From assembly GCA_963798435.1 (NCBI GenBank), contig CAWCTF010000002.1:372001-436000 (forward strand): DNA of 64,000 nucleotides. The letters are read 5' to 3'. A program made the translations under genes and the position numbers. Below, piece after piece: positions 36,870 to 47,600 of the stretch. Each line of letters starts with the position of its first letter. The first letter of the stretch is position 1. The notes beneath the pieces are model-generated. The model worked only from the letters and a program-made list of their open reading frames with translations, searched no databases and was not told the origin of the DNA. The DNA is from JALHST01 sp963798435 (GTDB lineage Bacteria > Bacteroidota > Bacteroidia > Flavobacteriales > Flavobacteriaceae).

Positions 36870-37496
36870 CTACGATTCGAGTTCTTGCAATTTTAAAAGT
36901 GCTTCCGACTTTGAATTCACATTCAATTTTAAGTAGATATTCTGTATGTGAAAATTTATCGTACTTGTGGTCACAAAAAGCTTGTCGGCAATTATTTTAT
37001 AAGTAGCCCCGCGACATAAATAATCGATTATCTGGTTTTCCCGTTCCGAAAAAGTGGTGTACCTTTTTTTTCGGAACATCGAGATTACTTTCTCAGCGAT
37101 ATCGTTGCTCATGATCGCACCTTCATACCGAATAGAATTTAAGGCATGATACATGCGTTTTTGACCAATCGGTTTGGTCAAATACCCATTGGCCCCATTC
37201 TTGAACGCTTTCTTGACGACTTCAAAATCACTTAATTCACTGATCATAATTATTTTTACCTCAGGGTCTTTAATGCGGAAGCGTTTAATTCCCTTTAAAC
37301 CAAAAATGTCAGGAATAGCAACTTCCGAGAGGACAATATGGGGCCTGGCATGGTCGAAATCAACGATGGCCTCTTCAATCGAAGCATAAATACCGGCTAA
37401 GGAATACTCCTCATAGGCTTCAAAATAGAATTTGTACATTTCATGAAAAGATGGCTGATTATCGATTACAATAATTCTTAAAATATCTGATTTCAT
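36870..37496 (-). CDS. NarL/LuxR-type response regulator with atypical receiver
   Basis: A 208-residue protein with a receiver domain (1-125) and a LuxR-type helix-turn-helix (about 145-205: FSERENQIIDYLCRGATYKIIADKLFV). The receiver keeps the switch serine (MISELS) and lysine 108 (TKPI), but Glu58 replaces the phospho-acceptor aspartate (VLSEVAIP) and the acidic pair reads IDNQP instead of DD. Glu is a common mimic of phosphorylated Asp, so the protein may be locked active or controlled in another way. No sensor kinase is adjacent. The gene is monocistronic. Confidence 0.9.
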   Translation of the reverse strand: MKSDILRIIVIDNQPSFHEMYKFYFEAYEEYSLAGIYASIEEAIVDFDHARPHIVLSEVAIPDIFGLKGIKRFRIKDPEVKIIMISELSDFEVVKKAFKNGANGYLTKPIGQKRMYHALNSIRYEGAIMSNDIAEKVISMFRKKRYTTFSERENQIIDYLCRGATYKIIADKLFVTTSTINFHIQNIYLKLNVNSKSEALLKLQELES

Positions 37497-38537
37497 AACT
37501 TTAAGTATTTGTGTTACATATTTTGATTTTTAAAAAAAAGACAACTGTTGAAATTTCATAGTTCGACGGGGTTAGACATACAGAAAATGCAATGTCTTTA
37601 GGCCATAATACGGACATGCTAGCTCAAATTATTGAAAAGCAATAACTCGACAGCATCTGAACAACGGTCTGATTTTAGGAAATGTAAAACAGGTCAAATC
37701 CTGCTTATAACCTAGAAACAACAATGAACAGATATCCGTACTTAAAATTGGACTATCAGGATCGGTGCGCTTCTATGGTATTTAAGCTTGAATTTGAAAA
37801 AAGTAATGAAATGATGAAGTTTTGTCGTAACGCGGGCTCGCGCTGTAAATTTGGCGGGGTCAAGACATGTTGTGTTAAACCTGCTTCGATTTTTTTGGTA
37901 CTTTGTAGGTAAAGATTTGGTTCCATAATTTGGGGGGATTTGGAGGTTGTACAATAGATTTAGGTGCTATTATAAAATAAATATAGCCTAAAATTGAACG
38001 TGCTTACGAATTTTGTAGATATTTTCGTTCAAATGCAAGGTCGCTTATGGAAGTTTATGGGCAGGAAATAAGAAAAACACCTGCGCACTAGTATTTAAAA
38101 ATACCGCAAATACGGCCCTTTCCGGCCGAAAGTTGCAATTCACACCTTGTTTATCCCGACAAAAAACCAAGGATGTTCCAAATCAAGCCTTTATGGCCAG
38201 TTATCGCGGTTATGATAACGAAGAGATGGTTGGCATAAAGCATATAATTGAATGTCTTTCTATGTGACATTTCATTATATGAGAAGATTGTAAGAAGGTT
38301 CGTGAAAAGGCCAATATCCATTTTGTGTATAAAAAGGAGGGGTTAAATTATCCCCCCGGAAGCCCCCTCCTTCTTTCAACACAATAGTCAATATTTTGAT
38401 ATGGCCACCAATTGAACTGGTCGAATGGAACCTTTCGGATTGGTCGCTGGGAGCATCACGTAATAATGCACCCCATAAAGTATGCCTGTAATTTTTTCCG
38501 ATGGGCATCAATTTGAGATGAAATGCCCTGCGTAGTT
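37497..38537. other. 1 kb intergenic region without a convincing gene
   Basis: Short open frames exist (62 codons at 37724, 78 codons at 38275 on the minus strand), but neither shows family features. The right end holds the terminator of the PorP/SprF gene. The rest is low in structure. It may hold promoters or remnants of a lost gene. Confidence 0.5.
38331..38375 (-). terminator. probable terminator of the PorP/SprF gene
   Basis: AAGGAGGGG (38334-38342) can pair with CCCCTCCTT (38364-38372) around a loop that is itself GC-rich. On the minus strand the stem is followed by five T. It is 166 bp past the gene end. Confidence 0.55.
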
Positions 38538-40253
38538 TTATTGATTATGGTATAGGGTTCCGTCTTCATCCTCATAGATATTCGCAGCCGTTGCAGTCGG
38601 ATCATCTACCTGCATGATCCATTTTTCGTTGCTATATTTTCCGTTCAAATTTGAGACGAAGGCCATTTCAGCATCTTTCTTGAAATTAAAATCCGCCAAA
38701 TACACGTAATAGAGTCCGTTTTCCTTATTATAGAATTGTTTCGCATCCAATCCTTGATCTAAGAGTGATTTCATAAAGGCATTTAGGTATTTTTTATTTT
38801 TATAGACATTGGCAATCACATAGTAACCCGATTTTACGCCGCTTAAGTCAGATTGGTTCAACACCTTGATAGGAAGTTTTACATATTCCTTTTTTTCTGG
38901 GATGCTTATGTTTTTTGATAATTCGAGCTCTTTTTCATTTGAGACTAGGATCGTATTCTGAACATTGCTGTAATCGTCGAAATTTGCCTTGATATTGCTT
39001 TTTATATCGTTTCTCAACAGTCTAACGATGGTTTCGAACCGATTTTCAAAGGCCGCTGTCCTAGCATCTTCGATAGAATCCTGTCGTAAGATCAACTCAT
39101 CTAATATTAATCGATTTTGGTAGGCGAGTGAATTAGGATCTTCCATATCCTGGTCGTCTATTGTTGAATTCGAGGCAGCCAAACTTTTGTTTTTTTCCAG
39201 GCTTTTGTTTTTTTCCGCAGTTAGTCTTAAAATCTGTTCTTCATAATTACGTACAATCCGATCTATTTTTGAATCCTCAGAATTATCGGCATAGCTATCT
39301 AGTCCATCAGTTTCATTTTTAAAGGTATATGCCAACGAGAGTTCATGATTCCAACCTAGGTCGGCATCGGTTTGCGTTAAATCCTTTTCCATTAAATAAC
39401 CTAAGGACATTCGTTTGCTAAGATTGAATCCGAGACCTACCGACATTCCATAGGTATCATCTAAAGTAGTCTGAAACCATCCATATTTTGGCAAGTCTAA
39501 TAAGACCGACGCCAAATAACCTAAACTGTTATCCTCATTTCTATTTACTTGAACAAGGGGCATTAGCCGCGCATCGGCAAAAAGACCACGTGTTGCACTA
39601 AAACTGTGCGTATATTGCAGGGAAGCAGTAATACTTTTAGTATCAAGCCTTGTCAAAAATGTATTGGTAGTTTGATTGTACTTAAAAAGGTCTTGGGCAT
39701 ACACACCAAAATCGAAAGCGCCCACTGAAAGTGTGATACCAGGTTGGATGGCGATTTTACTTTCTTTGGTCGCTTCCATGAGCGCAGGGTCATTTTCCGT
39801 CGCGACCACCCTATTTTTGTCTAGACCTTCATTAAAATAGGTCACGTTTGTCCCAAAGGTCAGTTTACTTTTTGCCCCGAGCTGTACCGATGTGGCATAG
39901 TTGGCATTAAAACCAAATTCTTGTATTACCCCTGACCATTGGCTATAAATGCCTATGCCCAATGCGGTATGGTCATTAAGACGATTACTAAAACCAAGAA
40001 AGTAATTTTGGCTGTTGTCTTCAAAAGTGGCATATTGATTTCTATGCAGAATATTTAAATACGATTTATTTTCACGAACCAGGGAAAAAGTAGGATTCAA
40101 TAAGAACCTATTAAAAAACATTTGATTGTGATACGTATTATTCGAACCAATATTGGGATTAACTTCTTGGCTATAAGATGCCTGAGTATAAAGAGCCAGG
40201 CAAATCACACCTAGTAGGTATATTTTCTGTGTTATGTTCGTATTGCAGCTCAT
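38538..40253 (-). CDS. PorP/SprF-type outer-membrane protein with C-terminal extension
   Basis: A 571-residue protein. After a signal region (GVICLALYTQASYS) the first 320 residues are a PorP/SprF barrel: YHNQMFFNRFLLNPTFSL, HRNQYATFEDNSQNYFLGF, alternating strands and the end LSLAYTF. Such proteins attach secreted adhesins to the surface in the type IX secretion and gliding system. The usual length is about 300-340, so the last 240 residues are extra: a charged coiled-coil stretch (EEQILRLTAEKNKSLEKNKS) and a SPOR-like segment (SGYYVIANVYKNKKYLNAF) that could bind peptidoglycan. No large adhesin gene is adjacent. Confidence 0.87.
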   Translation of the reverse strand: MSCNTNITQKIYLLGVICLALYTQASYSQEVNPNIGSNNTYHNQMFFNRFLLNPTFSLVRENKSYLNILHRNQYATFEDNSQNYFLGFSNRLNDHTALGIGIYSQWSGVIQEFGFNANYATSVQLGAKSKLTFGTNVTYFNEGLDKNRVVATENDPALMEATKESKIAIQPGITLSVGAFDFGVYAQDLFKYNQTTNTFLTRLDTKSITASLQYTHSFSATRGLFADARLMPLVQVNRNEDNSLGYLASVLLDLPKYGWFQTTLDDTYGMSVGLGFNLSKRMSLGYLMEKDLTQTDADLGWNHELSLAYTFKNETDGLDSYADNSEDSKIDRIVRNYEEQILRLTAEKNKSLEKNKSLAASNSTIDDQDMEDPNSLAYQNRLILDELILRQDSIEDARTAAFENRFETIVRLLRNDIKSNIKANFDDYSNVQNTILVSNEKELELSKNISIPEKKEYVKLPIKVLNQSDLSGVKSGYYVIANVYKNKKYLNAFMKSLLDQGLDAKQFYNKENGLYYVYLADFNFKKDAEMAFVSNLNGKYSNEKWIMQVDDPTATAANIYEDEDGTLYHNQ

Positions 40254-40463
40254 GATTGGGGGTATTTAAATTAAACTATTTCGTGTTGTTCTGGGATATT
40301 CATTCGATAACTGGGCCATCGTAACAAGATTTCCGATACGATTATTTAGATACATTCGTTTCCTTGAATGTTATTACATAGTTGGTTGATACTATCACCG
40401 AGAATAATGCTTGGTATTATAGAAAGTCAACCGATTATGGAATGATGACCAGTATCTCGTTCA

Positions 40464-41657
40464 CTAATCATTTTCGAATACAGAAGTTGTGTAGTCGACT
40501 TTGGCGTCGGTATTAAAGGCTTCCAAGATATTATAGCCCTTTTTTTCCTCTGTCGATATGTTAGGATCCTTGGTATACATGAATGCCACACGTTGTACGG
40601 ATTGTTTATCCGCTCCTCGATTTGACAGCACGTACCCCTTGCCTTTTTCGGCAAAAGAAATTGAAAAATCATCTTGGTCACTATTGACCTTTCCGCCTAA
40701 ATTGATTGATTGCCCTACTTTTTTTCGGTCAACCTGAGCGAGATAAACATCGAGTCCACCGTAGCCTTTATGTCCTTCAGAAGCGAAAAAGAGCGTATTA
40801 CTGCCGACGATTTGTGGATAAAGATCGTTTTTATCGGTATTGACCTTTTTACCCAAATTTTTTGCGATCCCAAAATGGCCATGCCCGTCAGATTCAGCGA
40901 CATAGATATCAAATTTTCCAAACGTACCTGGCATGTTCGACGCAAAAAACAACCGTTTGCCATCTGAGGAAATTGCGGGGTGTTTGACCGAGTAATTTTT
41001 CGGGCCTAGCGTGATTTCCTGAATGTTTTTCCACTCACCTTGCACGTTTTCGGCCTTGAATATTTTATGTACCAGCTCTTTTTTACTAAATAAACCATAC
41101 ATGGGCTTTACAGGGATGGCTTTACTGAAATAGGCCGTTTTGCCGTCAGCCGTAATTGCAAGCTGATCATCTGGGAGTTGAACGCTTTGAGGGTTTAAAT
41201 CGCCCTTATTATAGGTATCGGCCAAAAATTCAGTGGAGGAATTTTCTAAAGGCTCTTTAGTCAATTGATAATCCGATTTCACTGCGGCAACCCAGTCTTT
41301 CTCATCGGAGCTGCTTGACGCACCTTTGGCAGTCGATTGCTTTAGGGCATATAGGTATCGCTCTTGATAACTGGGGCTTAAAGCGCCCTCTTGATTGCTA
41401 TCGATCAGTTTTTTATACCAAAAGACAGCAGTTACATAATTTTTGGTCAAAAAATTGGCATTTCCCAAATCTTCGAAAATCGCTTGGTCGGTATACCCTA
41501 AGTTTTTAAGTTCAAGGTATTGATCGACCCGCTGATGTGTTTCAATTTGATTTGAATTATCGGAAAAGGACCTTTTGGTATTCTGTGCAGAAACCGAATA
41601 ACTTAAAAATGTAATAATACATCCTAAAGTCGCGTTGTAGATTGAAGCATTTTTCAT
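40464..41657 (-). CDS. PD40-propeller outer-membrane-associated protein, OmpA domain absent
   Basis: A 397-residue exported protein (signal about residues 1-24, ending SVSAQ). Residues 45-115 look like TPR helices (YLELKNLGYTDQAIFEDLGN). The remainder has PD40/TolB-like propeller repeats such as ISSDGKRLFFASNMPGTFG and FASEGHKGYGGLDVYLAQ. In gliding and type IX clusters, similar proteins continue into a carboxypeptidase-regulatory and an OmpA domain; this one stops after the propeller (TSVFEND). It lies upstream of the PorP/SprF gene on the same strand (210-bp gap) and probably works with it. Confidence 0.82.
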   Translation of the reverse strand: MKNASIYNATLGCIITFLSYSVSAQNTKRSFSDNSNQIETHQRVDQYLELKNLGYTDQAIFEDLGNANFLTKNYVTAVFWYKKLIDSNQEGALSPSYQERYLYALKQSTAKGASSSSDEKDWVAAVKSDYQLTKEPLENSSTEFLADTYNKGDLNPQSVQLPDDQLAITADGKTAYFSKAIPVKPMYGLFSKKELVHKIFKAENVQGEWKNIQEITLGPKNYSVKHPAISSDGKRLFFASNMPGTFGKFDIYVAESDGHGHFGIAKNLGKKVNTDKNDLYPQIVGSNTLFFASEGHKGYGGLDVYLAQVDRKKVGQSINLGGKVNSDQDDFSISFAEKGKGYVLSNRGADKQSVQRVAFMYTKDPNISTEEKKGYNILEAFNTDAKVDYTTSVFEND

Positions 41658-42438
41658 AGGTTAAGATTTAGAGTTATTAGGGACTACCAAAATTCACATA
41701 TTTAAGGGAACCAATAACTAGCAAAAATTCATAGGTTTTTCCTTTTCTTTCCCATTTTTGTTAAGATTTCGTGCATTTGGTCGATTTTTATATTCTTTTG
41801 AACTGGAGTTCATTTCCTTTTATCAAAAATCAATAGTGGTATTACAATTACTTATCCGTCGATTTTGAGCTTACGTTTCGCTGTTTTTTCGGATTGAATA
41901 TTAGTTAAGTTTATTACTTAATGCCATTTATTAATTTGAAAATGTTGGCCTATATGATACGTTGATTTGCGAAAACAATAGCAAATGGAGACCGACCAAA
42001 GGGTAAAGTAGGGGCACTGGAAACCATGTGAGGTACCTCTTAAGGTATTCAAAAAAGAGTTGGAAATGCCCTGTATGCCTCTCAGACACAAGATTCTCTT
42101 TGTAGCATTTTTAAAACCATATCACCGCCAAAATGTTCATCCAGTGCTCGAAATGCACACTCAGCCTTTATATTTATAGTATAAATTCTGATTATACTAG
42201 TCCAAATAGTATATCTTTAGATTATCACTTTTACCAATTGAGAACAATTTAGATGGTTCATAAAAACTAGATTGTCTTATTTCTTTTCAACCATTTGATT
42301 ATCAGCACTAAACTTTAAGAAGGAGGTGCTGTGTAAAGAGGCATTAATCGCGCTACTTCCCCCCGAGGTTTTAGCCCTATATGGGTATTATTTTAAAATG
42401 CATAGATAAATTATGTAACCATTAAACCCACTATAGAT
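41658..42438. other. intergenic region between divergent surface-protein genes
   Basis: The 780 bp carry no open frame with coding features. The sequence is AT-rich and must include promoters for the PD40 protein and the propeller lipoprotein. No clear TTTG/TAnnTTTG pair was found. Confidence 0.5.
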
Positions 42439-44280
42439 ATGAAACCAATTAAAAAACCATTCGTAAATTCAGTCCTCAAGCTCGCATTTTTGACCCTGTT
42501 CTTCCTAACTTTTTCCTGTAGCCAGGATATCATCCCTGACCCATCTGAGAACCTTAACGCTGTAAATTCCAGATTCAGGAATGACGATACATCGTGTAAT
42601 TCCGTTTTAAAGGAGCTGGCCATTGGCGCCAAAGTAAAAGGAGCCAATGGTATTGACATAGGCCCCGATGGCAATCTGTATGTTGCCAGTGTCAATGGTC
42701 TTGAAATTGCCGTGATGGACAAGCACAATGGAAGGATCATCAAGCGGTTGGGGCAAGAAGTAGGGGTAATGGGCCCTGATGATCTTGTGTTTGGCCCTGA
42801 TGGCTCCCTGTATTGGACGAACATCTTGGTTGGAACCGTAGGGCGATTGGCTCCTGATGGTACCATGAGCGAGCAGTTTGTTGCCCCAGGTGTGAATCCG
42901 ATTACGTTCTCAGAAGATGGAAGCCGCCTCTTCGTGGCGCTTGATTTTCTAGGTGATGGGCTTTATGAGCTTAAACCCGATTTTAGTGAACCTCCACGAC
43001 ATATCATTGAATCTACAGACTTAATCGAATACCCACTTGGCTTTTTAAACGCATTTGACTACCGTGATGGACACTTATACGGTCCTCTTTTCGCGGCAGG
43101 CATGGTGATTAGGGTGGATGTTGGCGGACCAGGTGATCTTCCTACATCGACCCCATTTGTAGATGGGATAGCACACGTAGTTGCAACTGGTTTCGTGAAT
43201 CCGGCTTCGGCAAAATTCGGTCCTGATGGGATGCTTTATGTCTTAGATCAAACAGGCGAGGTTTGGAGAGTGAATCCAGACGGGGTTGATGATAAAACAC
43301 TTTTTACGACCCTTCAGCCTGGGCTTGATAATATGGTCTTTGACTCGGATGGCGACTTATATATGACCAATAATGACGAAGGTTGGGTGGCCAAGATACT
43401 ACCATCCGGGAAAGCGCGTATTCTAAGCCCAGGGGGAATGATCGCCCCACAAGGTCTGGCAGTTTTGCCAGGTTCGCATCGACAGGATGAATTGTTCGTG
43501 GCTGACCAGTTCCAGATGCGAAAAATTAATAGTCAATCTGGCAAACAGGAAAATAGATTCAAAGGGTACCTGATTCCCCAACCGGGCGGGCTGACATTGC
43601 CCATGACGATTTCAGCGGATGGGGCCAACTTGGTGGTTTCTTCTTGGTTCGGTGGTGCGGTGCAAGTCTGGGATCCTAAGACGAATCAGGTTCTTGAGGA
43701 GTATAACACGGGCGTTCCGATTAATGCTATCCGCTTCAAAAATGAAATTGTAGTAGCTGATCTTGTGCTGGGTGGATTGATCTGGGCAAGTGACGAGTCA
43801 CAGATACAGGTTGACGGGGCACCGCTCCCGCTCTATGTGGCAAGTGGTTTGGCAACCGATGGTGAAAGACTGTGGGTGGCCGACTGGGCGACCGGTACAA
43901 TTTATCAGATTGGTTTTGAGGGCACTATCCCAAATTCACTTACTGTAGTCGCGACTGGTCTTTCCTATCCCGAGGGATTGGCATTTGATGCCGATGGAAG
44001 CCTTGTAGTGGTTGAAACGGGTGAATCCCGACTTTCGCGTATAGACTTGTACACTGGAGCGGTAACTAAGATTGTCGATGGACTTAAACTTAGTGGGCCT
44101 GCCTTGGAGGGCTATCCACCAACTTGGTTCTTTGATGGGGTTGCCATCGGCCAATCAGGGGATATCTATGTTTCAGGTGGCGGAAAGAATGTCATTTATA
44201 AGGTTTCGCAAAAAAAAGACCGTCATGATGATGATCACGATCATGGGCACGGGCACGGTCATGGGCACGACAGACATTAA
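42439..44280 (+). CDS. NHL/SMP-30-like beta-propeller lipoprotein with His-rich tail
   Basis: A 613-residue protein with a lipoprotein signal (TLFFLTFSCSQD; acylated cysteine near residue 29). The body is built of repeated propeller blades of the type GIDIGPDGNLYVASVNG, DLVFGPDGSLYWTNI and GLAFDADGSLVVVETG, as in NHL and ScyD/ScyE proteins. The last 20 residues are a run of His, Asp and Gly (HDDDHDHGHGHG), a likely metal-binding tail for Zn, Ni or Cu. The cargo or enzyme activity cannot be read from the sequence. It is a single gene ended by a terminator. Confidence 0.82.
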   Translation: MKPIKKPFVNSVLKLAFLTLFFLTFSCSQDIIPDPSENLNAVNSRFRNDDTSCNSVLKELAIGAKVKGANGIDIGPDGNLYVASVNGLEIAVMDKHNGRIIKRLGQEVGVMGPDDLVFGPDGSLYWTNILVGTVGRLAPDGTMSEQFVAPGVNPITFSEDGSRLFVALDFLGDGLYELKPDFSEPPRHIIESTDLIEYPLGFLNAFDYRDGHLYGPLFAAGMVIRVDVGGPGDLPTSTPFVDGIAHVVATGFVNPASAKFGPDGMLYVLDQTGEVWRVNPDGVDDKTLFTTLQPGLDNMVFDSDGDLYMTNNDEGWVAKILPSGKARILSPGGMIAPQGLAVLPGSHRQDELFVADQFQMRKINSQSGKQENRFKGYLIPQPGGLTLPMTISADGANLVVSSWFGGAVQVWDPKTNQVLEEYNTGVPINAIRFKNEIVVADLVLGGLIWASDESQIQVDGAPLPLYVASGLATDGERLWVADWATGTIYQIGFEGTIPNSLTVVATGLSYPEGLAFDADGSLVVVETGESRLSRIDLYTGAVTKIVDGLKLSGPALEGYPPTWFFDGVAIGQSGDIYVSGGGKNVIYKVSQKKDRHDDDHDHGHGHGHGHDRH

Positions 44281-44367
44281 AAACCATCTTTCGTAATATC
44301 AAACGATACGATGGTTTGTTGATCCTAAAAGTCAATTTATAATTATTAGGAATTCAAATGGCAAATA

Positions 44368-44396
44368 AAAAATGGGGATTTTAGTCCCCGTTTTTT
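44368..44396 (+). terminator. terminator after the propeller lipoprotein gene
   Basis: GGGGA (44374-44378) and TCCCC (44385-44389) form a short GC stem followed by GTTTTTT; a run of A on the left makes it usable on both strands. Confidence 0.65.
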
Positions 44397-44626
44397 ATGA
44401 ATGTATTTTTAGCGTTGTTTTCATAATGCGCTTCAAAAAAAGACGGGTATTTAGCATGAACCATCTGGGTTGAGCATGTTAAGCTTTTTTATCTCCACGG
44501 CCAAATATAGCGAGTTAATCGGCCGCTTCTGATTCAAAGTGTAGGTTGAAATTTCATTTCACATCAGTTCTTTGTCATTTTACAACATTTATTTTCTTAA
44601 GGTCTTGAGTCTGGTACTTTTGTACT

Positions 44627-47600
44627 GTGTTACGATTCTTAGGACATATCAAGCTGAAGTTACCTTCTACTTCTACTTTTTTTGAAGGCGACCGAATCAG
44701 AAAAAAACTATTGATTTTAGTTTTTATGATTTCAGGGTCGATGTACTCGCAAACCACTATTTGGAGCGAAAATTTCGACAGTTATGCAAACGGCACTGAA
44801 AATGGTACTGGTAGTGGTTTTGCACCTCTGAATTGGACAACAACTATTACCGGAAAAGTTTGGGTCCAAGGGAGTAGGCTGGAAGCTACTAATTTAGGAA
44901 CTGAGGGAATCTGGCAAACTAATCCTATAAATATATCTGGCTTTGAATCAGTAAATTTTAGTTTGGATGTTGCCACACAGGCAGATACCAGTCAATTCGA
45001 ACAGGGTTCCGATTACTTTATCGGAGAGTACCGTATAGACGGCGCTGCCACATGGACCCAGTTCGAAAATGCTTCAGGCGATTCATCACCATCTGACCTA
45101 TTGCAAGCTGCTTATACGGTAAATCTTCCATCCACTGGAGCTACTTTGGAGATTCGCATACGATTTTATAACACGGCAAGTAATGAATACTATTATATCG
45201 ATAATGTAGCCGTAGAAGGAATGTTACCGTTTTGTTCCGGGGAGGTGGATTTTGAATTTTATGACCTCGTTCCAAGTGGGGCGAGTGTGGACAACATACC
45301 TACCTCTGGCGCCTTGAATACTGGTGTTTATACAAGTTTTGACGTAGACGCACTTCAAAATCAGGAAGACCCTGGAGATACCGATAGCTTTTCCATTCGA
45401 TACACCGGTTATATTGAAATTGCAACTGCTGGATCTTATACGTTTTATACAAGCTCGGATGATGGTTCTAAGTTATTTATTGACGGAACTCAGGTCGTAG
45501 ATAATGATGGCAATCATGGTACCCAGGAAAGATCGGAATCCTTACATTAACTGCCGGATTGCACCAAATCGAAGTGTTGTTTTTTGAAAATGGCGGGGGG
45601 GAGGTTTTGACGGTTCAGTACCAAGGACCTTCAATTGCGAAACAAGCTATTCCGTTCTCAATTTTATATTCGAGTTGCAGCGTGCCGATTGACACCACAG
45701 ACACTGATTCTGACGGCATCTATGATTCAGTTGACGTTGATGACGACAACGACGGAATATTAGATGTTAATGAATGTGGGGGAATTTCGGGTGGCGAAGT
45801 TATGACCGCGAGCAGTATTCAATATTTCAGTAATGTTACCGATGCACAGGGGGTACCCGGCACGACCTATGCCCAAAATCCGACTACATATCCAGGAGGG
45901 AGTTCAATAGTGCTGTTACGATTTCCTATCAATCTTCCGTCAGGCACTCAAGTGGTTGTTTATTTAGGGGCCGACCCTTCTGTCAGTGACACTGATATGC
46001 AGATTCAGCGGTCAAATGCTGCTGGTAACAACAATGGTTTTTTGGCAGATGCGAATAACACCTTGCCTGGAGCTGTACGACAGGTCTCCTTTACTACAAC
46101 GACCAACATGCGGTATATTCGAATCGAGGCATATAATCAAGGAGCGCGCGTATATGGAGCAAGCTATAATGGTGGTTCAAGTTGCTACAGTCTCGACACT
46201 GATGGCGACGGCATTTATAACCACCTTGACTTGGACAGTGATGGGGATGGTATCCCCGATAATATTGAAGCACAGTCCACAACTGGATATATCGCACCTG
46301 CGAATGCCGATAGTGATTTAGATGGATTGGATGATGCGTATGAAACTGGGGGATTTTCCACCCCGGATACGGACGGGGATGGCACCTATGATTTTATGGA
46401 TACCGACAGTGATGATGACGGATCTACAGACACTGCGGAAACGTGGTTTGTACTTACAGGAGTTGATAGCGACGGAGATGGGTTGGATGATGCCACTGAC
46501 GCTTCCAACGGGTATGCCGATCCCGGCGGTAATATCGATAATCCTTTAAATACTTCGGGAGGGTCCTATGTGCTTCCCGATTGGGACAATGATGCAAATA
46601 CCGGTGGGGATGTTGATTATCGTGACGATACTGACGATTCAGCCTCGAGCGACCCACCTGTAGTAACGGCAGTGGGTGATCAGGTGTATTGTCCCGCCAG
46701 TTCCATACCAATTGTCGAATCAATCAGTATCACCGATACCGATGACACTTCGACCAATGCAGTGTATATTCAAGTTTCAACGGGGTATGTAAATGGTGAA
46801 GATCTGTTGACCCTGACAGGGTCCCATCCGAATATCACGGCTTCATGGGACGTGACGGAAGGGAAATTATCGCTGATCGGCCCGGCGCTTTATACAGAAT
46901 TCGAAACAGCCATCGCTGCCGTGGAGTATTCAAGTAGTGCGATAGTGCCGTCAGGATACCCGCCAGTTTTCAATAACAGTAGGTTCGGCGAATTTCCTTC
47001 CTGCAACAGGCCATTATTATGAATACATTCCGAGTTTGGGAATAACGTGGACCAATGCGAATTCAGCGGCCAATGCGAGAACATATTTTGGGTTACAAGG
47101 GTATCTGGCAACGCTTACCAATCAGCAAGAAGCCGATTTTTCAGGTTCCCAAGCCTCAGGTACTGGTTGGATAGGAGGTAGCGATGCAGCCACAGAAGGT
47201 ATTTGGCAGTGGGTAACCGGACCAGAGGCTGGAACTACCTTCTGGAATGGGGGCGCGGGGGGAAGTTCCCCAAATTTTGCCTTTTGGAACACTGGAGAAC
47301 CGAATAATTCTGGAGATGAGGATTATGCCCACATTACACATCCCAATGTAAACCCGAATGGTTCTTGGAACGACTTGACCAATACGGGAGCGACCAGTGG
47401 GGATTATCAGCCACAGGGATATGTTGTAGAATATGGGGGGATGCCTGGAGACGCGACACTGAATATAACGGCGGTTACAACGATTACAGTAGATGACGAA
47501 GCCCCTACCGCAAGTAACCCTTCTCCCGTGACCGTCTATTGTCCGTCAGATGTTCCTGCTACTGATGTTAATGTGGTCATTGATGAGGCGGATAATTGTG

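Noticed and set aside
37724..37912. 62-codon plus-strand frame in the 1-kb gap
   Set aside because: No family pattern, no conserved neighbour and an equally long frame on the other strand.
38275..38511. 78-codon minus-strand frame
   Set aside because: It covers the probable PorP/SprF terminator hairpin and has no recognisable features.
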